A stretch of 64,000 bases of DNA, taken from the NCBI GenBank assembly GCA_020736575.1, contig JAGPYM010000001.1, positions 3,782,001 through 3,846,000 of the forward strand, given 5' to 3'. The position numbers and the translations under genes are program-made. This stretch comes from Thelonectria olida (lineage: Eukaryota > Ascomycota > Sordariomycetes > Hypocreales > Nectriaceae). This document shows positions 46,430 to 59,978 of the stretch, piece by piece. Within the stretch, counting starts at the first letter, position 1. Each line of letters begins with the position of its first letter. The notes beneath the pieces are model-generated. The model saw only the letters and a list, made by a program, of their open reading frames with translations. It was not told where the DNA came from and did no database searches.

Positions 46430-49400
46430 GCTAATGTGGAATTGGGAATACAAATCTGAAGAATGATGCGAAGAAATCTATCACATTGCTTCATGATACA
46501 ACACAGTCGCTTGGGGAAAAAAGAAATCAAGGAACCTATCATGCCTGTTGCCAGACGAGCCTCTAGTTTCGGCAGGCGTCACATCTTCACATTCCTTTAT
46601 CTGCTTCCAGGTCTTTGTCACTCCATTCACACCATTCAGCTGCCATAACCTTCATCCTCAACCTCGGACTCAAGACGGCCTGCACCTACGTATTTAGTCC
46701 GTGGCCCCCCTTTCTCGACATCCCTTCGCGCAGAATCTCAGCGCCTCTCCTCCGCCCTCGAGGCACGGCACATCGGGGCAATGTGGAGAAGCCGCCGTCT
46801 TGAGAGAGGTGAGAAAAGCCAGTCAGTTCCTAGAAAGCAAGAAAAAAAATGCCAACGCCACACGCACGCCCCAGACGGTCTCAGTGCGGCTCCGCACTAT
46901 TGCCGGGATCCATATCTGCCGCCGCGCTGAAAGTGCAAGCCTCAAGGCTCGGGGCATCAGGCTCCTCCTCGAGCGCCCAGCCTCGTCGATACCAAAGGCG
47001 TCGTTAACCCTTGAGCCTATAAGACGCCGGCGAATAGTCAGTTCTCGAATTACATACGACGGAGCCCCCCCCTTGTCTGGAATCGCGTTCCGATGAGATG
47101 AGAACGGGGTTCCGAGTCCTCGGGCCTTGGTGCCATTTGTGGATGAGACTCGAAGGGCCACATGTGAAGAGAAAAAAAAATCAAACAGGGCTATATTGTT
47201 GTAGTAATACGGCAGAAGCATTACTAGGGTTATTCTTTGACCCGCGGCTCACACGTGCTCACAGCTACCGAGTACGGTGTACCGGGAGCACAACGCGGTG
47301 TGAAGGGCAGTCGCTGCCTCCAGGCCGAAAGGGCCAAAGAAAAGCTTCACCATCGGAGCAGAGTCAGGTATCACATGTACTTGGCCCGTACTCCCCTTTC
47401 CTTGACCGTGTTTCTCAACTTGTCAGCCAGGCACAAGGTTGAAGGGCAGCGCCACAGATCCATTCGCAGCACACCCGTGATCAAGCCCAGTGCCTGAAAG
47501 GTCAACATGTTAAGAGGGTCCGTGAATGGTGACTTGGGATGCTGCTACGCCGCAGCCTGAACCATGCTCCATCACTCACGGGGGATTTTCTTGTTTTTTT
47601 CCTCTCTAGGATCCAGGGGCCAGGATTTCAGCATTGCAGCAGGACAGCTGGCGAGAGACAAAAGAAGGAAAGAAAAGCTCAAAATCCTTCGGAGGGACCA
47701 CACACCCTTCGCTTCATATCACCGAGGTACACCGAGCCCGATATGTGGGAAAGCATGCGGGTACAGAATCACAAATCTCAAGGGCCGTCTTCAATTCGGC
47801 CGACGGAAGTGGATGGGAAAGAAAAAAAAATGATAGAATGCATGGATGAGCTCAGAGTTTTGCGCAAAGAGTGGACTCCAACGAGATGCCCATGCAATGC
47901 CGATGCCGAGATGCGATGGGGAAGATGCCCATGGATGCGACCCAATCATGTCGGCTGGTGAGACTCGATGACTGATGAAACAACAACACAATATCACAGC
48001 TGGGAGACCTGTCAGCCGCCTGCCTGAGGCTGAACCCCAGGAGATCGACTGATCAGCAAACAGGACCTGCTTGGTACTTCGATGCTCCGCAGCCCAAGGC
48101 TGGTCGATTATTGATTGTTCCGTCTAGACTCGTCAGTGCCACCCATACCGTCTACTGTATCTAAACTTCCAGTCTGGACCAGTCCTCGCTCGGGTTATGG
48201 ACACCGAACCGACTTGGCCATCTGGTTTTCTTGGTCATCAACTCATAGACAGCCCCTCAATTCCTTCTCCACGAGACCATCCCAAACCCAGCCTATTCCC
48301 ATCAACCACCAGCACAGCCAAGCACGTCCGCATAGCACGCATAAACCCTCACCGCCGTCACCTCCGCCCACCTCATATCTCCCTCCCGCTCGGCGAAGCA
48401 CCCGTATCTCCCCCGGCCGAGCGCAGAGGCGAAAAATCACGAACACCCCAAACTAAGTAACTATAAGCCTTAAGCCCAGCACCGTTTGTTGTCACGCAGG
48501 GCTGGCGCGATTCTATCGATGCACGTCAGCCACCGCCCAAGTTGCTAAAGCCCAAGTTGCATGCGTTAGACTGCGAGAGAGTCATATTTTCCCCATTCGC
48601 ATCGTTCCATCCCCCGTGCAATATGACGGCGTTGAGGAGCAGAAGAGAAGGTGACTGTGAGCGAGTGACTCAACCAGCTGCAGAGCCCCCGCCGCCATGT
48701 GAAAGGGTGTTGTTGTTGTTGCCCCTCTCCCCCTCCCCTCTCCTCTGGTGGAGATTTTTTTTTCCATTGACGGTGGATTCGATGCAATGGAACCCTCATC
48801 ACCAAGTCTAAACCGATGGCCAGTACCGCGCAGCAAATAGAGCAAAGTCAAAGCGACTGCACACAGGCAATTGCTGACGGAGAAAAAAAACTCTGTTCCC
48901 TGCACAGCCAATAATGCGTAGCTAGTACGTAAGGACGCGAGAAGCTATCGAGAAGCCATCGACGTGGGAAATACGAAGGCACAGCGAACCAGTCATGAGT
49001 ATTCGTACACACGCTTGTGAATATGTCTCTCCGATGGCAGTCACGAGCCTCACAAGGCCTGCGTCTGACTGCACACACTTCTTCAGCTGTTTGAGCCCTT
49101 GAAAACAATCCATCACCGCAGAGCTGGCCTATGACGGGCCGTCCATGTCATCCCTCATCACCCACTCACAGGTGTCGTCGCTTCAACATCACCAAATGCC
49201 ATCATTAGACAGCGCAGCTCAACCTAGACAGTCACATCGTACCAGAGAAAACTCGTCAAGTTTTTAGAATTCCGCGTGAATTTTATTCATGTTTTTTGCA
49301 AAGCTCTTTTTTCGTCGACAATTCGCCTTTTGCGAGTTTTTTTCGTCTGCCAGGAGACGCTCCTTTTTTCTTTTGTTCGAGGCCACGAGATCATGTCCGT

Positions 49401-49889
49401 GCCTCCAACCTCCTCCTCCGCCATTTCGAGGTGGTGCCGTTTTCTCCCTTGCTCCACTTTTCGCCTTCGCCTCCAAGGTTGCCCTTGGCTCACTAGAATA
49501 CACACTACCATTGCCCGAGCTTGTAGCTAATGAATAAAAATCCCCAGATTGCACATGAAAATATATCCGGGCCATGAAGGCCGATTGGTGAGGCCATGGT
49601 ATCATAACGTTAATAACGCCTCCATGAGTGCAATCAAAAAACAACCAGAAAATGACCAAAAAAACCGACTTGGATCGGTACAGAATTCGTAAACTGCAGA
49701 AAGCAGCCTCAAAGAAAACGCTCAATGCTTCGTGTGATGCCGTCTCGTGCGCCGCCCAAATGTACACGGCAGGCCTCCCCAGAGGCCGTGCCAAATGAGT
49801 TCCGCGTAGGGGTATAAACTGTAGTAGATGTGTGTGTGTCTTGTCGATGTGTTCCCGTAGGGGTGTTCATGATATAATGTTTGTGCTTC

Positions 49890-51652
49890 TTACCAGCCCT
49901 TGGAATGATATCCGTTGCTGGCCTCCTTGGAGAAATACTGGTTCCAGCTGCTGGCGTTGACATCCTCGCTAGTCTTGATGCAGGACTTCTCAGGGTACTG
50001 TCTAAGGTTGGCCACATCGTGAGATGTGTGGCGTCGCTTGAGAACAGCATTGGCTGTTGATGACTTCTGTTGTCGCTCCCAGAGAAGGTGGCGACGTAGA
50101 GACTCGGTCAATTCAGTCGCCAGCATGTTACGGCGTGTCGTGCGCGGTGACAGAGCAGCTTGGCCCTGGATGTGCTGCGCATGACCGACAATGGGCTGGG
50201 CATTAGATCGAGGAATCTCGTGGATGGGCTTGAGAGTGGGGTGGCGCATGCCCTTCATCATTAATGGGGCCTCATCCGAGTCGTTCGGTGAGGCTCCCAG
50301 AGAGGGGCCGTTGGGGGCCATGCGCGATCTAGGGAGAGCCGAAGTGGACTGAGAGGCGTGGTTGCCCAAAGCCCGGGCACGCTCATTCTGGCGCTCGTTC
50401 TGTGCGAGCATTAGAGTAATGAGAGATCGTCGAGAGGTCAGGTTGGCCTTGGAGTCGACTCGTTGGAAGAATTTGTCATCCATGCTAGATTTGCCACTGT
50501 CTTCCACGGAGTCTTCCCAGTCAGACGAATCTTCATCGTCGTCAATGGCGCTCTCGTCGATGTAGTCGGTGTCAGAATCGACTGCAGCCTCGTCCTCGAT
50601 AGTACGGGTCATGACGTGGTTACTGAAAGATGCAACCTTCTTCTGGGGTGACAGAAGGGAACCGTGTCGGGACGAAGCGAGAGCGCTCTTGAGCGAACCC
50701 TCTTCTTCCGAGGAGCCGCCAATCTGGAACATGGGCTTCTTGACAATGGGAATGATGGGCTTGCGGTTGTCAAGGCTCTGGTCCTGTTCGCTTGAGGAGC
50801 AAGAAGCACCCAGGGCAAACATGGCAGGCTTCTTGGACTGCACAAGTTTAGGAGCGGGAGAGGACTTGGGTTCGGGGATCGCATCGGGAGCAGTGCAGTG
50901 AGAGGCGCTGGGGATGGTTCGAGGGACGGGGACCTGGGAAGGCGAGAAGCCACGAACCACGGTGGTTCGCGAAGGGGTCTGGGGAGAGGGGGCTGGAGAA
51001 GCTTCTGAAGCCTCTGAAGTGATGGACTTGACGGGTGACTGTGACTCGGTGGTAGTGGAGCCGGATCGCTCAAAAGCGGGAGGAGCGGGAATTGATTGCT
51101 TCTGAACAGCCAGGATGGTAGGGATCTGCGGTGGCGCCGACAGAGGGCCCTTGTCCTTAACAATGGAAACAATCATCTTTTCAAAGTCGTCGGAGCTGAT
51201 ATGTGCGCGTCTGCTGGTGCAAGAATCTTGTCGTCGTATCCGAGGGCGGATCTCAAGGGGTGCTGACATGGAGGTGAAGTCAACGACTTCTTCGTCAACT
51301 AGGGAATCCACGCTGCCGGAAAGTTGTGGAAGATCAGGAAAGCGAGCTCCTGGAATATCTTGGGGAAGGGATTGGGCGGAGTTGACGTTCTTGCGGTTGC
51401 TGTCGACCACAAACGTTTCGCGTTGCCACAATCGCCAACTGAGGTTCTCGAGTCTTCGGCCTTGTTCGACAGAGTTGGCACACCGCGAGAAGACTATCAA
51501 GGTTGTTGGTCAGCATTAAGGGCATGTGAAAGACGTTGAATGTGGCACTTACCGGTCCACATGCTATGTAGGTTCGCCGGGTTGCCTGTATCGACTTTGT
51601 GAATGACGTTTGCATCCACAGTGAGAACGTGAGTATCCAGGTGATAGGGCAT
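49890..51652 (-). CDS. AreA-N-type / DUF3295 regulatory protein
   Basis: Two exons, 51652-51553 and 51493-49890 (59-nt intron, GTAAGT donor, GATAG acceptor, phase 1), 567 aa. The N-terminal motif RRLENLSWRLWQRET (46-60) is the short conserved segment (PF08550) shared by fungal AreA-type GATA factors and Mks1-like regulators. The middle (~110-480) is low-complexity Ser/Pro-rich, with an acidic patch (DESAIDDDEDSSDWEDS). The C-terminal ~80 residues (SLRRHLLWERQQKSSTANAV, NASSWNQYFSK, ending GYHSKGW) match the strongly conserved DUF3295 tail (PF11702). There is no GATA zinc finger, so it is probably a nitrogen/metabolic signalling regulator rather than a DNA-binding factor; this is inference. 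It stands alone between two gene-free regions. Confidence 0.88.
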
Positions 51653-54600
51653 TGCGGGTTGGCCTGTCGATTGTCTCGAGCAGGAGTCGATCAGGATGAA
51701 TAATCGGGAGGAGGTCGACAAGGTGTCGGAGTGATGAGATAGGTGAAGATATTGGCTTTAGACGAAATAGAATAGTCGCCAAACACGCGAATGATCGTGA
51801 TTGTGACTGACAATGCGCCAAAGCGTAGCGGATTTCGATCGGGAGTAAGGTCTTGATCGGAGAGGAACGATTTTTAAAGTTGTCGTGTTATGCTGCAAAG
51901 TTGATTAAGCGCAGCGCGTGTTGAGCGGTCGTGAATGTTACTGCTGGCGGCGGGAGAGAGAGTTGCGGGAGTTGCAGTAACGGATGCTGATGACGTTCAT
52001 GGAGCCCGAGGTATACGGTTCATGCGAAGGCGCAGGTGAAGGTGCACTCGAGTAGTAGTAGTAAGTGGTTACTGTGATTGAAGCCTTTCCACAGGTATGT
52101 TTGCCGAGTGTTGGGTGTGTTGATGTGTATGTGTGGAAGCGGAAACCAGAAGGGCGGATACAGGTCTGGGGGAGAGGCTTGTTAGATATTGGTTTCTGTT
52201 TGGGGTTTGTGGGTGAGCGTGGGAACAGAGGCGGATGGGGGAAGGAGAGTCGCGGTGTGTAATGTGTAATGTAGGTACCCAGCGCAGTGCAAGAACCACA
52301 CACGCCCCACGCCCGGGGGTCCGGGGTGTGCAGGGAGCAAACGACACGGGGGCCACTCGGTACGTACTTTGCTGGGGGTGCACAAGTCGCAAAGTACAGG
52401 CCGGAGGTACCGCGGTCAGGAACTCCACCAGGATGGGCGCTGGAGTGAGCTGGAGACTGGAGAGACGCTTAATACTGGCGCGGATTGGATGAGGGTGGGG
52501 TTTTCTTTTTAAAGTAAGTGACCAACTGGGGTGCAGTTTGCTTCTTCCACCAAGGAGAAGGGGTGTGTGGCAACGGAGAGATCAAAACGCGGTATGACTT
52601 CACATGTAGGTCGGTATTCCTCTTTATGAGTGTCTATCGAGGACTTCTCATATTTCTCCTTCCTATCAATCTTCGAGACCTTTCTCCTCCTCTCGTCAAT
52701 AGGCCTCCCTTGTGACTCCAGCCAGGCCCACGATTCGAGGGAGCCAGTCCAAGGGTTTAGCTACCAGCTTTTCCCCCAGCGTGTCCCGAAGCCATTTGCG
52801 ACAAGGACCAGGGCTACTCCGGGGAGGAAAGACAGAGCACAGGCCCGAGGTACCAGCCAGAGGGACTGAGGAACAGAGAGGGGGAGGCGAATCCGGCCCT
52901 GCCTGCTGACCTGTTTCGCTCCCGCTTGGCCCGAATGGGCAATTCTCCTGTCCGCGTGCTCTTTTCGGCGGGGAAAGATAGTGCGCAATTAGGCTTAGTC
53001 GAAAGAACTTCCACTTTCCCTCAATAGGCAGCCCTGGAGTTGCCCTTTTAGGCTCAGTCAGGTCCCCAGTCATTTGGACGGAGGTGTGCCTGTCATGTGG
53101 TAGTTCCTTTCCTGGCATCCGTTTCCCATCTCCCGAGACGCCTGCGGGTCGACCATGATCTTCCCCTAGCGGCTCGTGCCAGGTCCAGTCTGTTGCCCAT
53201 TCGGTGAGCGTCCGTCGTCCAGATCTTGACCGTTCAGTGTTGCCCTAATGGGCTTAGAGTCTCTCGGAGCGCCCATTGTGGGTTATTCCTCATGGGGCGA
53301 AATGGTAGCCCAGTCAGCCGATTCTGGAACGTCCTGGCAGTCACGAGGTTGGTTCCTTCCCCCGAAAACGGCTCCGTTGGGAGCTCCCACAAGCTCCGTA
53401 AACTCAGTGCAATTGGGCATCATGGCCGCTCTTCGGGCCCTGATGAGGGCATTGAGCACTGCCCACGACCTCCGTCGCCAAAACTGAGCCCCCACCTCGC
53501 GTACCGGGCTTTCTCCCGGGGACACTCTGAGCCGTTCCGAACGCTGAAGTTGGCGGATGAGTGGGCCGCTCGCCGCTACTCAGCAGACTCTCAGCCAAGG
53601 CCCCATCGCGACTCACGCTGACTGGCAGGCCTCGAAGGCCAAATCTCGCCTCGCGTTTATCTGGCCCGCAGACCTCGTGATAGCGATTGACGGGTGAATG
53701 TCGGCATGGGTAAAAGATGAGGCGGATGATGAGATGGATGGATGTCGCGGATGGACGGGATGAAATGAATCTCTCGGGCTCTCATCATGCCATGCCTCAT
53801 GGTTTGATATGTTGTTGGCTTCAATCATCATCAATTGGTTTCTCGTCGTGATCGGCGTCCTCAGTCTCCGACTGTCTCCAATGCTAGTAATCTTGTCACG
53901 TCCTCTGGGCGCGTTGATGCCGCACACACTCTCCAGTGACGAACCTCCAGGGGTCCCAGGGCACACACGGTTGACGTGATGTGCCTTGAAACACCCCGGC
54001 CGACAGTGGTCAATGGTCATAGACCACGACCCAGCCGCTGAGTTCAGGTGACCGTCACCGACGAGCCCCCAAGTTCACATCTTAGCCGTCATCCGCAGCA
54101 CTGCACCGTGCCTCCTCTCCACAAAACGTGCCAGTGAGAAGTGTGAAGGCCCTTGACCGACTCCGAAATGCGAAATGCTGACTGATCGGCGTCTGCTGCG
54201 CCTGACCCAGCTGCGTCTTTCGATGGAACGGCATATTTTGAAATCAACGGGTCTGGGCCAGTCGAGTCCTGGTCCGCGGATTGACAATTCGATTAGTCGT
54301 CTTGCTGCACGCAAGGCCGAGATCATGGGATTCAGGCAAGGCCCACGGCTGCGGATAGATGCCGCGCAGATCGGACGAGCCCAGCGTGGTCCAGGCCACA
54401 GAGCTGCTGGGCTTCCTGGTCAGGCAGATGGGCCCACGATGGCCATCTTGAATTCGATTCTGCGTGACAGACGCGACGCGCTGGAGCAGGAGAGATGCTA
54501 CGTAGCAGTCATTCCCAGAGGGTCATGGTCCCCTCCTTGTGTGCCGTTGTGCCTGATGATGCCGCGAACTCGACGGCTTTTGTCCGGTATTTGCCTCCAA

Positions 54601-56940
54601 AGTGCCTCTGCTTCGTGATGGTGCCTAGAGCGCAGCAGGTCACCTGGTTGTGCCGCCCACTCACAGCGTTACAGCGGGATTGACAGCGCATAACCGGTAA
54701 AGGTGGTTGGCCCTGATTTTAGGGACAATTTCCATGTATTAACGGTCGTGTTAGGCGCCTCAGCCCTCTTGACATCACTGAGTGTGCCCGAGGCCGTGGT
54801 GGGCGGTCCAGGAATAGGTCAGCAGGCGCGTCTATTCCAATTGGAACTCGTCTCTATCATCACCCTCATATTAGCCGACCAGACCTGCCAACGCATAAAA
54901 CAGCCTCTCCAACCGCATGACCATGATCAAGATCCAAATTGGAGGCCTGTTTGGTTTATTCCTTCATGTTTGTTTCGTACTTGGTGCCTCTCGGGTAGCT
55001 GCACTTCGTACACGGTTTGTGGATAGTTAATTTGAGGGAGGCATCTATCTCGGCTGCAACGCCTCGATCCAGTTTTCTGATCGACTACGGAAAGCTCATG
55101 GCATGGAAGGGAATGTTGTTCCTCCCTTTCCGGGCTGCTCTTGGTAGATTTCATCGTCGCAGGTTGGTTATGGTCCGTTTGGCCTTACCACTGGCTGGAT
55201 CGTGTTCGGCTAGAATGGTAGCTACCCTAAGCTCTCAACACTCCGTCGCCGCCAATTTACAACATTGACGCAAGTTGTAACTAACTGTCTGTGTGTGCGA
55301 CATGAAGCGGTATAGACGAGAGTTGATTGCTTGCTTCGAGATGCAGGTTCTCGAACCATCTTGTGGGGGTTGATTCGAGGGCGCCGTCGTCGAGTTTACT
55401 CTTTGCGCCTTGCAGGAACGGCTGATATTTCGGCCCTCACAATCTCAATGGTTTTTGGGTTTCTCCATCGTATGTCTTATTAGACTTATTAGACTGCACG
55501 TCCTTGCGTTTTATGATCCGGGCCACATTGGCTTGTTCTCCCTTTGGAAGGTTGATGAACGCCTCTCCTAATCGTTCTCTTCCAAATACATGCATGGACG
55601 TATGTGGGCGGATCCGTGATGAGACTATCTCACACATGACAGAGAATTATTAGGTCTCAGGGCACAGATGGGGCTTGAATTCCCACGGCGCCTCTCGACT
55701 GCAGGGAGGGGTTGGTTCCTGTTCATGAGCTATCTCGAGGAACTGCTCCACTGGCGCCGATAACCTCTTTGAACATCACATCTCTGTGGACGGCAGTATT
55801 CATGTCACATTTCTTTTTCGTCTGCACCCACGTTCGAAAACAACTGGCGGCTGGACTCTACCGGCTATCCCGGAGGTCCCGGATGTCAGAGTCGGCATCG
55901 CTGCAAGAAGCCTGTTTGGCTTGGCCACAGTTGTTAGATGCGGTTTGTTAAGTCTCGGCATGCGTCTTGAATGGACGTGATAGGATTGTGCAAGGTTTAG
56001 TATCCACGATCAACCTCTTTTCCTTCCTCCCTTTTCTCCTCTCATCCGTGAAGGGCGGTTTGTGCAATGTGCATTATCCCGCAACTACGAAGTAAATGGA
56101 TCTTATAGGTCCAATGTTGGCGCCGGCTTCGCTCCCCAACAAGTTGGAAAAGAGGCACCGAGAGTGAGCCATTATTTTCTCGCGTGCGACCAGTTCGAGT
56201 TGGGTTTGACAAAGGCTAAAGGCGTGAGTTAGGTAAAGGGTGGGATGTTGCTGGTGTTATCCAGTCGCAGATAGTTAATTCTTGTTAGTAAACAGCTCCA
56301 ACAACAAGAAGCTGCTAAGCTTGCTAGGGATAAAGCTCCAGGATAGCTCCAGAGCCTCCAGTGAAGTTCTTCGCTTTGAGACGTCCCCCCTCCTTCCAGG
56401 TTGTTCGGTCGTTTTTTCTCCCCCGCGCGGGCCGATAAGCGATAAGAGCTCCCTTCCCCTCTTTTCACTTTCTCGGTCAGTCGAGGTGACAGGTTGTGCT
56501 TGCCCTCTCCAGGCACTGCTCGACCCCCCTGCGGAAGGCTCGAGCAGCCCTGACCTGCCCTTGACCTGTCCCGTGTGCTGATGCGCCCATCTGCGTCACC
56601 ACCTGGTCCAGTTGGCTCGTGAAAGCTGGCGCCATAATTATTTCCCCCTTTCCTTAAAGTGAGGCTTTGTGAAGGTGAGACGATGTGAATTGTGTTATGA
56701 TCTCTCGGTGGCTTTGCTTATTCTCCTTTTTCCTTATTACCTGACGCTGTTGCGCATACCTCCTGCATTTCCTGGTGCTGAATGCCATTATTGTCTTATC
56801 TGCAGTTATTGTCTTGGCCCCTCGAAATCCTACCAAGGCCTTTGCGAACTCTCCTCAACAAACTTTGGGCCATCTTCCCCATACCTTCCGATCGACCGAT
56901 TCTCCCTCCGACCCTCCGACCTGCCACCACAGCTTCGACA
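51653..56940. other. 5.3-kb gene-free region
   Basis: Upstream space shared by the divergent DUF3295 and phosphofructokinase genes. Frames such as 53226-53621 (+) and 53613-54020 (-) show no family signal and overlap each other in composition. The last ~300 bp before 56941 are pyrimidine-rich, a fungal housekeeping-promoter feature. Confidence 0.5.
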
Positions 56941-59395
56941 ATGACGCCTAAGAAGAAGATTGCCGTCATGACCTCGGGAGGCGACTCCCCGGGCATGAAC
57001 GCTGCTGTGCGAGCCGTTGTCCGTACAACCATCCACATGGGATGCGATGCCTACTGCGTCTATGAGGGATACGAGGGCCTGGTGCAAGGCGGAGACTTCA
57101 TCAAGAGAATGGAGTGGGATGATGTTCGCGGCTGGTTGTCCGAGGGTGGTACTCTCATTGGAACCGCCCGATGTATGGCCTTTTACGAGCGCCCTGGACG
57201 CATGACCGCCGCCAAGAACCTCGTCCTCTCCGGCATCGACGCCCTCGTTATTTGCGGTGGTGACGGCTCTCTCACTGGTGCCGACAAGTTCCGCGCAGAA
57301 TGGCCCTCGCTCTTGGAAGAGCTCGTCAACAGCGGCGAGTTGACCGTTGACCAGGCCAAGCCTTACAAGCACCTGAACATTGTCGGTCTTGTCGGATCCA
57401 TCGACAACGACCTGACGGGCACCGATGCCACCATCGGTGCATACTCGGCCCTCGCCCGTATTTGCGAGATGGTCGATTATATCGAGGCTACTGCCTCTTC
57501 ACATTCCCGCGCCTTCGTTATTGAGGTCATGGGTCGGCACTGTGGCTGGCTGGCGCTCATGGCTGGCGTCGCCACTGGAGCTGACTTTGTTTTCATCCCC
57601 GAGCGGCCTCGAGAGCACGACTGGAAGGAGGACATGGCTAGTGTTGTTAGAAGAGTCAGTGACGCACCATATCCCATCACAGCTTGACGTGTGACTAACA
57701 TACGGCAGCACCGGAGCCTCGGCAAGCGCAAGACGATTGTCATTGTCGCCGAGGGTGCTCGCGACAAGAACGGTTCCAAGATTACCGCCCAAGAAATCAA
57801 AGATCTCCTTGCCGACAAGAATGAAGGCGGTCTCGCTTTGGATACCCGCATTACCACCCTTGGTCACGTCCAGCGAGGCGGTACCGCCGTGGCGTACGAC
57901 CGGATGTTGGCCACTCTTCAAGGCGTGGAGGCTGTCAAAGCTGTTCTTGATGCGACCCCAGAGACCGAAACTCCTTTTATCGCTATCACTGAGAACAAGA
58001 TTGTTCGAAAGCCTCTAATGGAGGCCGTTCTCGAAACCAAGAAGCTCGCTCAGGCTGTAGATGAGAAGGATTTCGAGAAGGCTATGTCTCTTCGAGACTC
58101 GGAGTTTGAGGATCAATGGAAGTCCTATATGCTCACGACTAACGTCATGCTTGAGGATAAGCTGCTGTCCGACGAGAAGGTGGGTCATAATCCAACCCTT
58201 GCTGCCCTAACCGCTAACAGCATCGCAGCGTATGAGGGTCGGTTTTATCAATGTCGGTGCCCCTGCTGGTGGCATGAACGCTGCAGTGCGAGCCGCCGTT
58301 GCATACTGCCTTTCGCGGGGACATGAGCCCCTTGCCATTCACAATGGTTTTGCTGGATTTGCTAGACATCATGGTGACAAGCCTCTTGGTGCGGTCCGTC
58401 CATTTGACTGGCTTGAGGTTGATGGCTGGGCTAGCAAGGGTGGTTCCGAAATTGGTACCAACCGGGAGCTCCCTGGTGAGTCTGGCATGGAGCTGATCGC
58501 CAATCTAATTGAGGAGTATCAGCTTGATGCCCTCTTCCTTGTGGGTGGATTCGAGGCCTTCCACTCCATCTCCCAGATGCGAAAGGCCAGGGATCAGTAC
58601 CCCTCGCTTTGCATTCCCATGTGCCTGCTTCCTGCTACTATCTCCAACAACGTGCCTGGAACTGAGTACTCGCTCGGCTCTGATACTTGCCTCAATGAGC
58701 TTGTCAACTACTGTGACAAGATTAAGCAGTCAGCGTCTGCTACCCGTCGTCGTGTCTTTGTCATTGAAACCCAGGGTGGCCGATCAGGCTACGTCGCGAC
58801 CTTGGCTGGACTCGATGTTGGTGCCTCGGCTGTGTACATTCCTGAAGAGGGTATCAGCTTGGAGATGCTCAACTCCGATGTGAGGCATCTCAAGGAAGTC
58901 TTCAGGAAAGACAAGGGCCAGTCTCGTGCTGGCCGTCTTATCCTGGTCAACGAGAAGGCTAGCAAGGTTTACAACGCCAAGCTCATTGCTGACATTATTC
59001 GAGAGGAAGCTCATGACCGGTTTGAGAGCCGAGAGAGCATCCCTGGCCACGTCCAGCAGGGTGGTGTTCCCTCTCCCATGGATCGGTGCCGAGCTGTCCG
59101 TCTGGCTATCAAGTGCATTCAGCATCTTGAGACCTTCGGTTGCAACGCTCACAACCATGTTAAGTATGACCCCATGAGCACTGTCGTCATTGGAATTCAG
59201 GGCTCCGAAGTTGTCTTCACTCCCATGGAGCTCCTAGAGGAGACCGACACCGACTGGCCCAACCGACGACCCAAGACGGCCCACTGGATGGGGTTGTCCG
59301 AGGTGGTCAACATTCTAGGGGGTCGACCCGACTATCTCAAGCCTGAGGAGAACTTGACAGGCCTACTTGCCAAAGATGTGAAGCGTGGTTTGTGA
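56941..59395 (+). CDS. pfkA: ATP-dependent 6-phosphofructokinase
   Basis: Glycolytic enzyme converting fructose-6-phosphate and ATP to fructose-1,6-bisphosphate in the cytosol. Three exons: 56941-57654, 57709-58179, 58229-59395, 783 aa, the usual size of the eukaryotic two-domain enzyme. The N-terminal catalytic half has [12 protein letters not shown] (13-24), CGGDGS (105-110), the catalytic SIDND (153-157), [11 protein letters not shown] and GHVQRGG. The C-terminal half, starting in exon 3, is the duplicated regulatory domain ([34 protein letters not shown]), where SIDND is replaced by ISNNV, as expected for the allosteric half. Start: ATG 56941 gives the conserved [15 protein letters not shown]; the frame is open for 53 more codons upstream. 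The intron between the halves falls just before the second glycine-rich loop. Identity is firm. Confidence 0.97.
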
Positions 59396-59978
59396 TGAGA
59401 TTGATTTTTATTGGTCTTTCCAGTTTGTTTTCATTTGCGGCACCCCTCGGGGGTAATGAATCAGGACACTTCTCCCTCCTACTACTGTCTTTATTAATGG
59501 AAGGAATTTCACCAAACAGAGGCCGTGTTGTTCTTTGAGTAAATCCGTGCATGTGTGCACCACTAGACGCCTTGTTGGGCGAAGGTGATTTTGCTAGTCC
59601 TCGCTTAGACCGTAGGGTAGTGTGTCTCATGATCGATGCCTCATTGATCACCCATGATATAGGCAGGTACGACTTCAAGGAGGTGGAAAAAAAGGCTTAT
59701 AAACGTTGAAATCACAAAAAGTAGGGTCAAAATATTTTATAAAACTTCATTCAACCACGTTCCGTCTATCATTAAAACCATGCCTTCGTCATTCTTGTCT
59801 AGTTTTGAGTTGATCCAACTGCGAACCCAAAACAACCGTTATGCCAAACCAAGCTATCCAGCTAAAAGAGATATTGAAAACACCATGGATGCGACGCGAC
59901 CGTTGCCCAAACCTAGAAATGCGTAACGTACAAACTCCCCACGTGCAAATTATTGCCAAATAACGGCTCTTCTCCATC
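59396..59978. other. convergent 3' regions of pfkA and the F-box-like gene
   Basis: 583 bp between converging stop codons, AT-rich at 59690-59780 with several AATAAAA/TTTTAT strings. No gene seen. Confidence 0.5.

Larger units (their letters stand above)
34645..49889. other. 15.2-kb gene-free region
   Basis: No frame in either strand reads as a believable protein; the longest (44030-44692, 220 codons) is Arg/Ser/Pro/Cys-rich and matches no family I know. Contents seen: AT-rich islands (36145, 39475, 41760, 43230, 45246, 45545), a 21-bp palindrome at 36511, a diverged direct repeat (41560 and 43028), microsatellites (41772, 44182, 46015, 46409) and many pyrimidine-rich runs. For a compact fungal genome this is a long empty tract; non-coding transcripts or decayed transposon DNA are possible. 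Confidence 0.5.
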
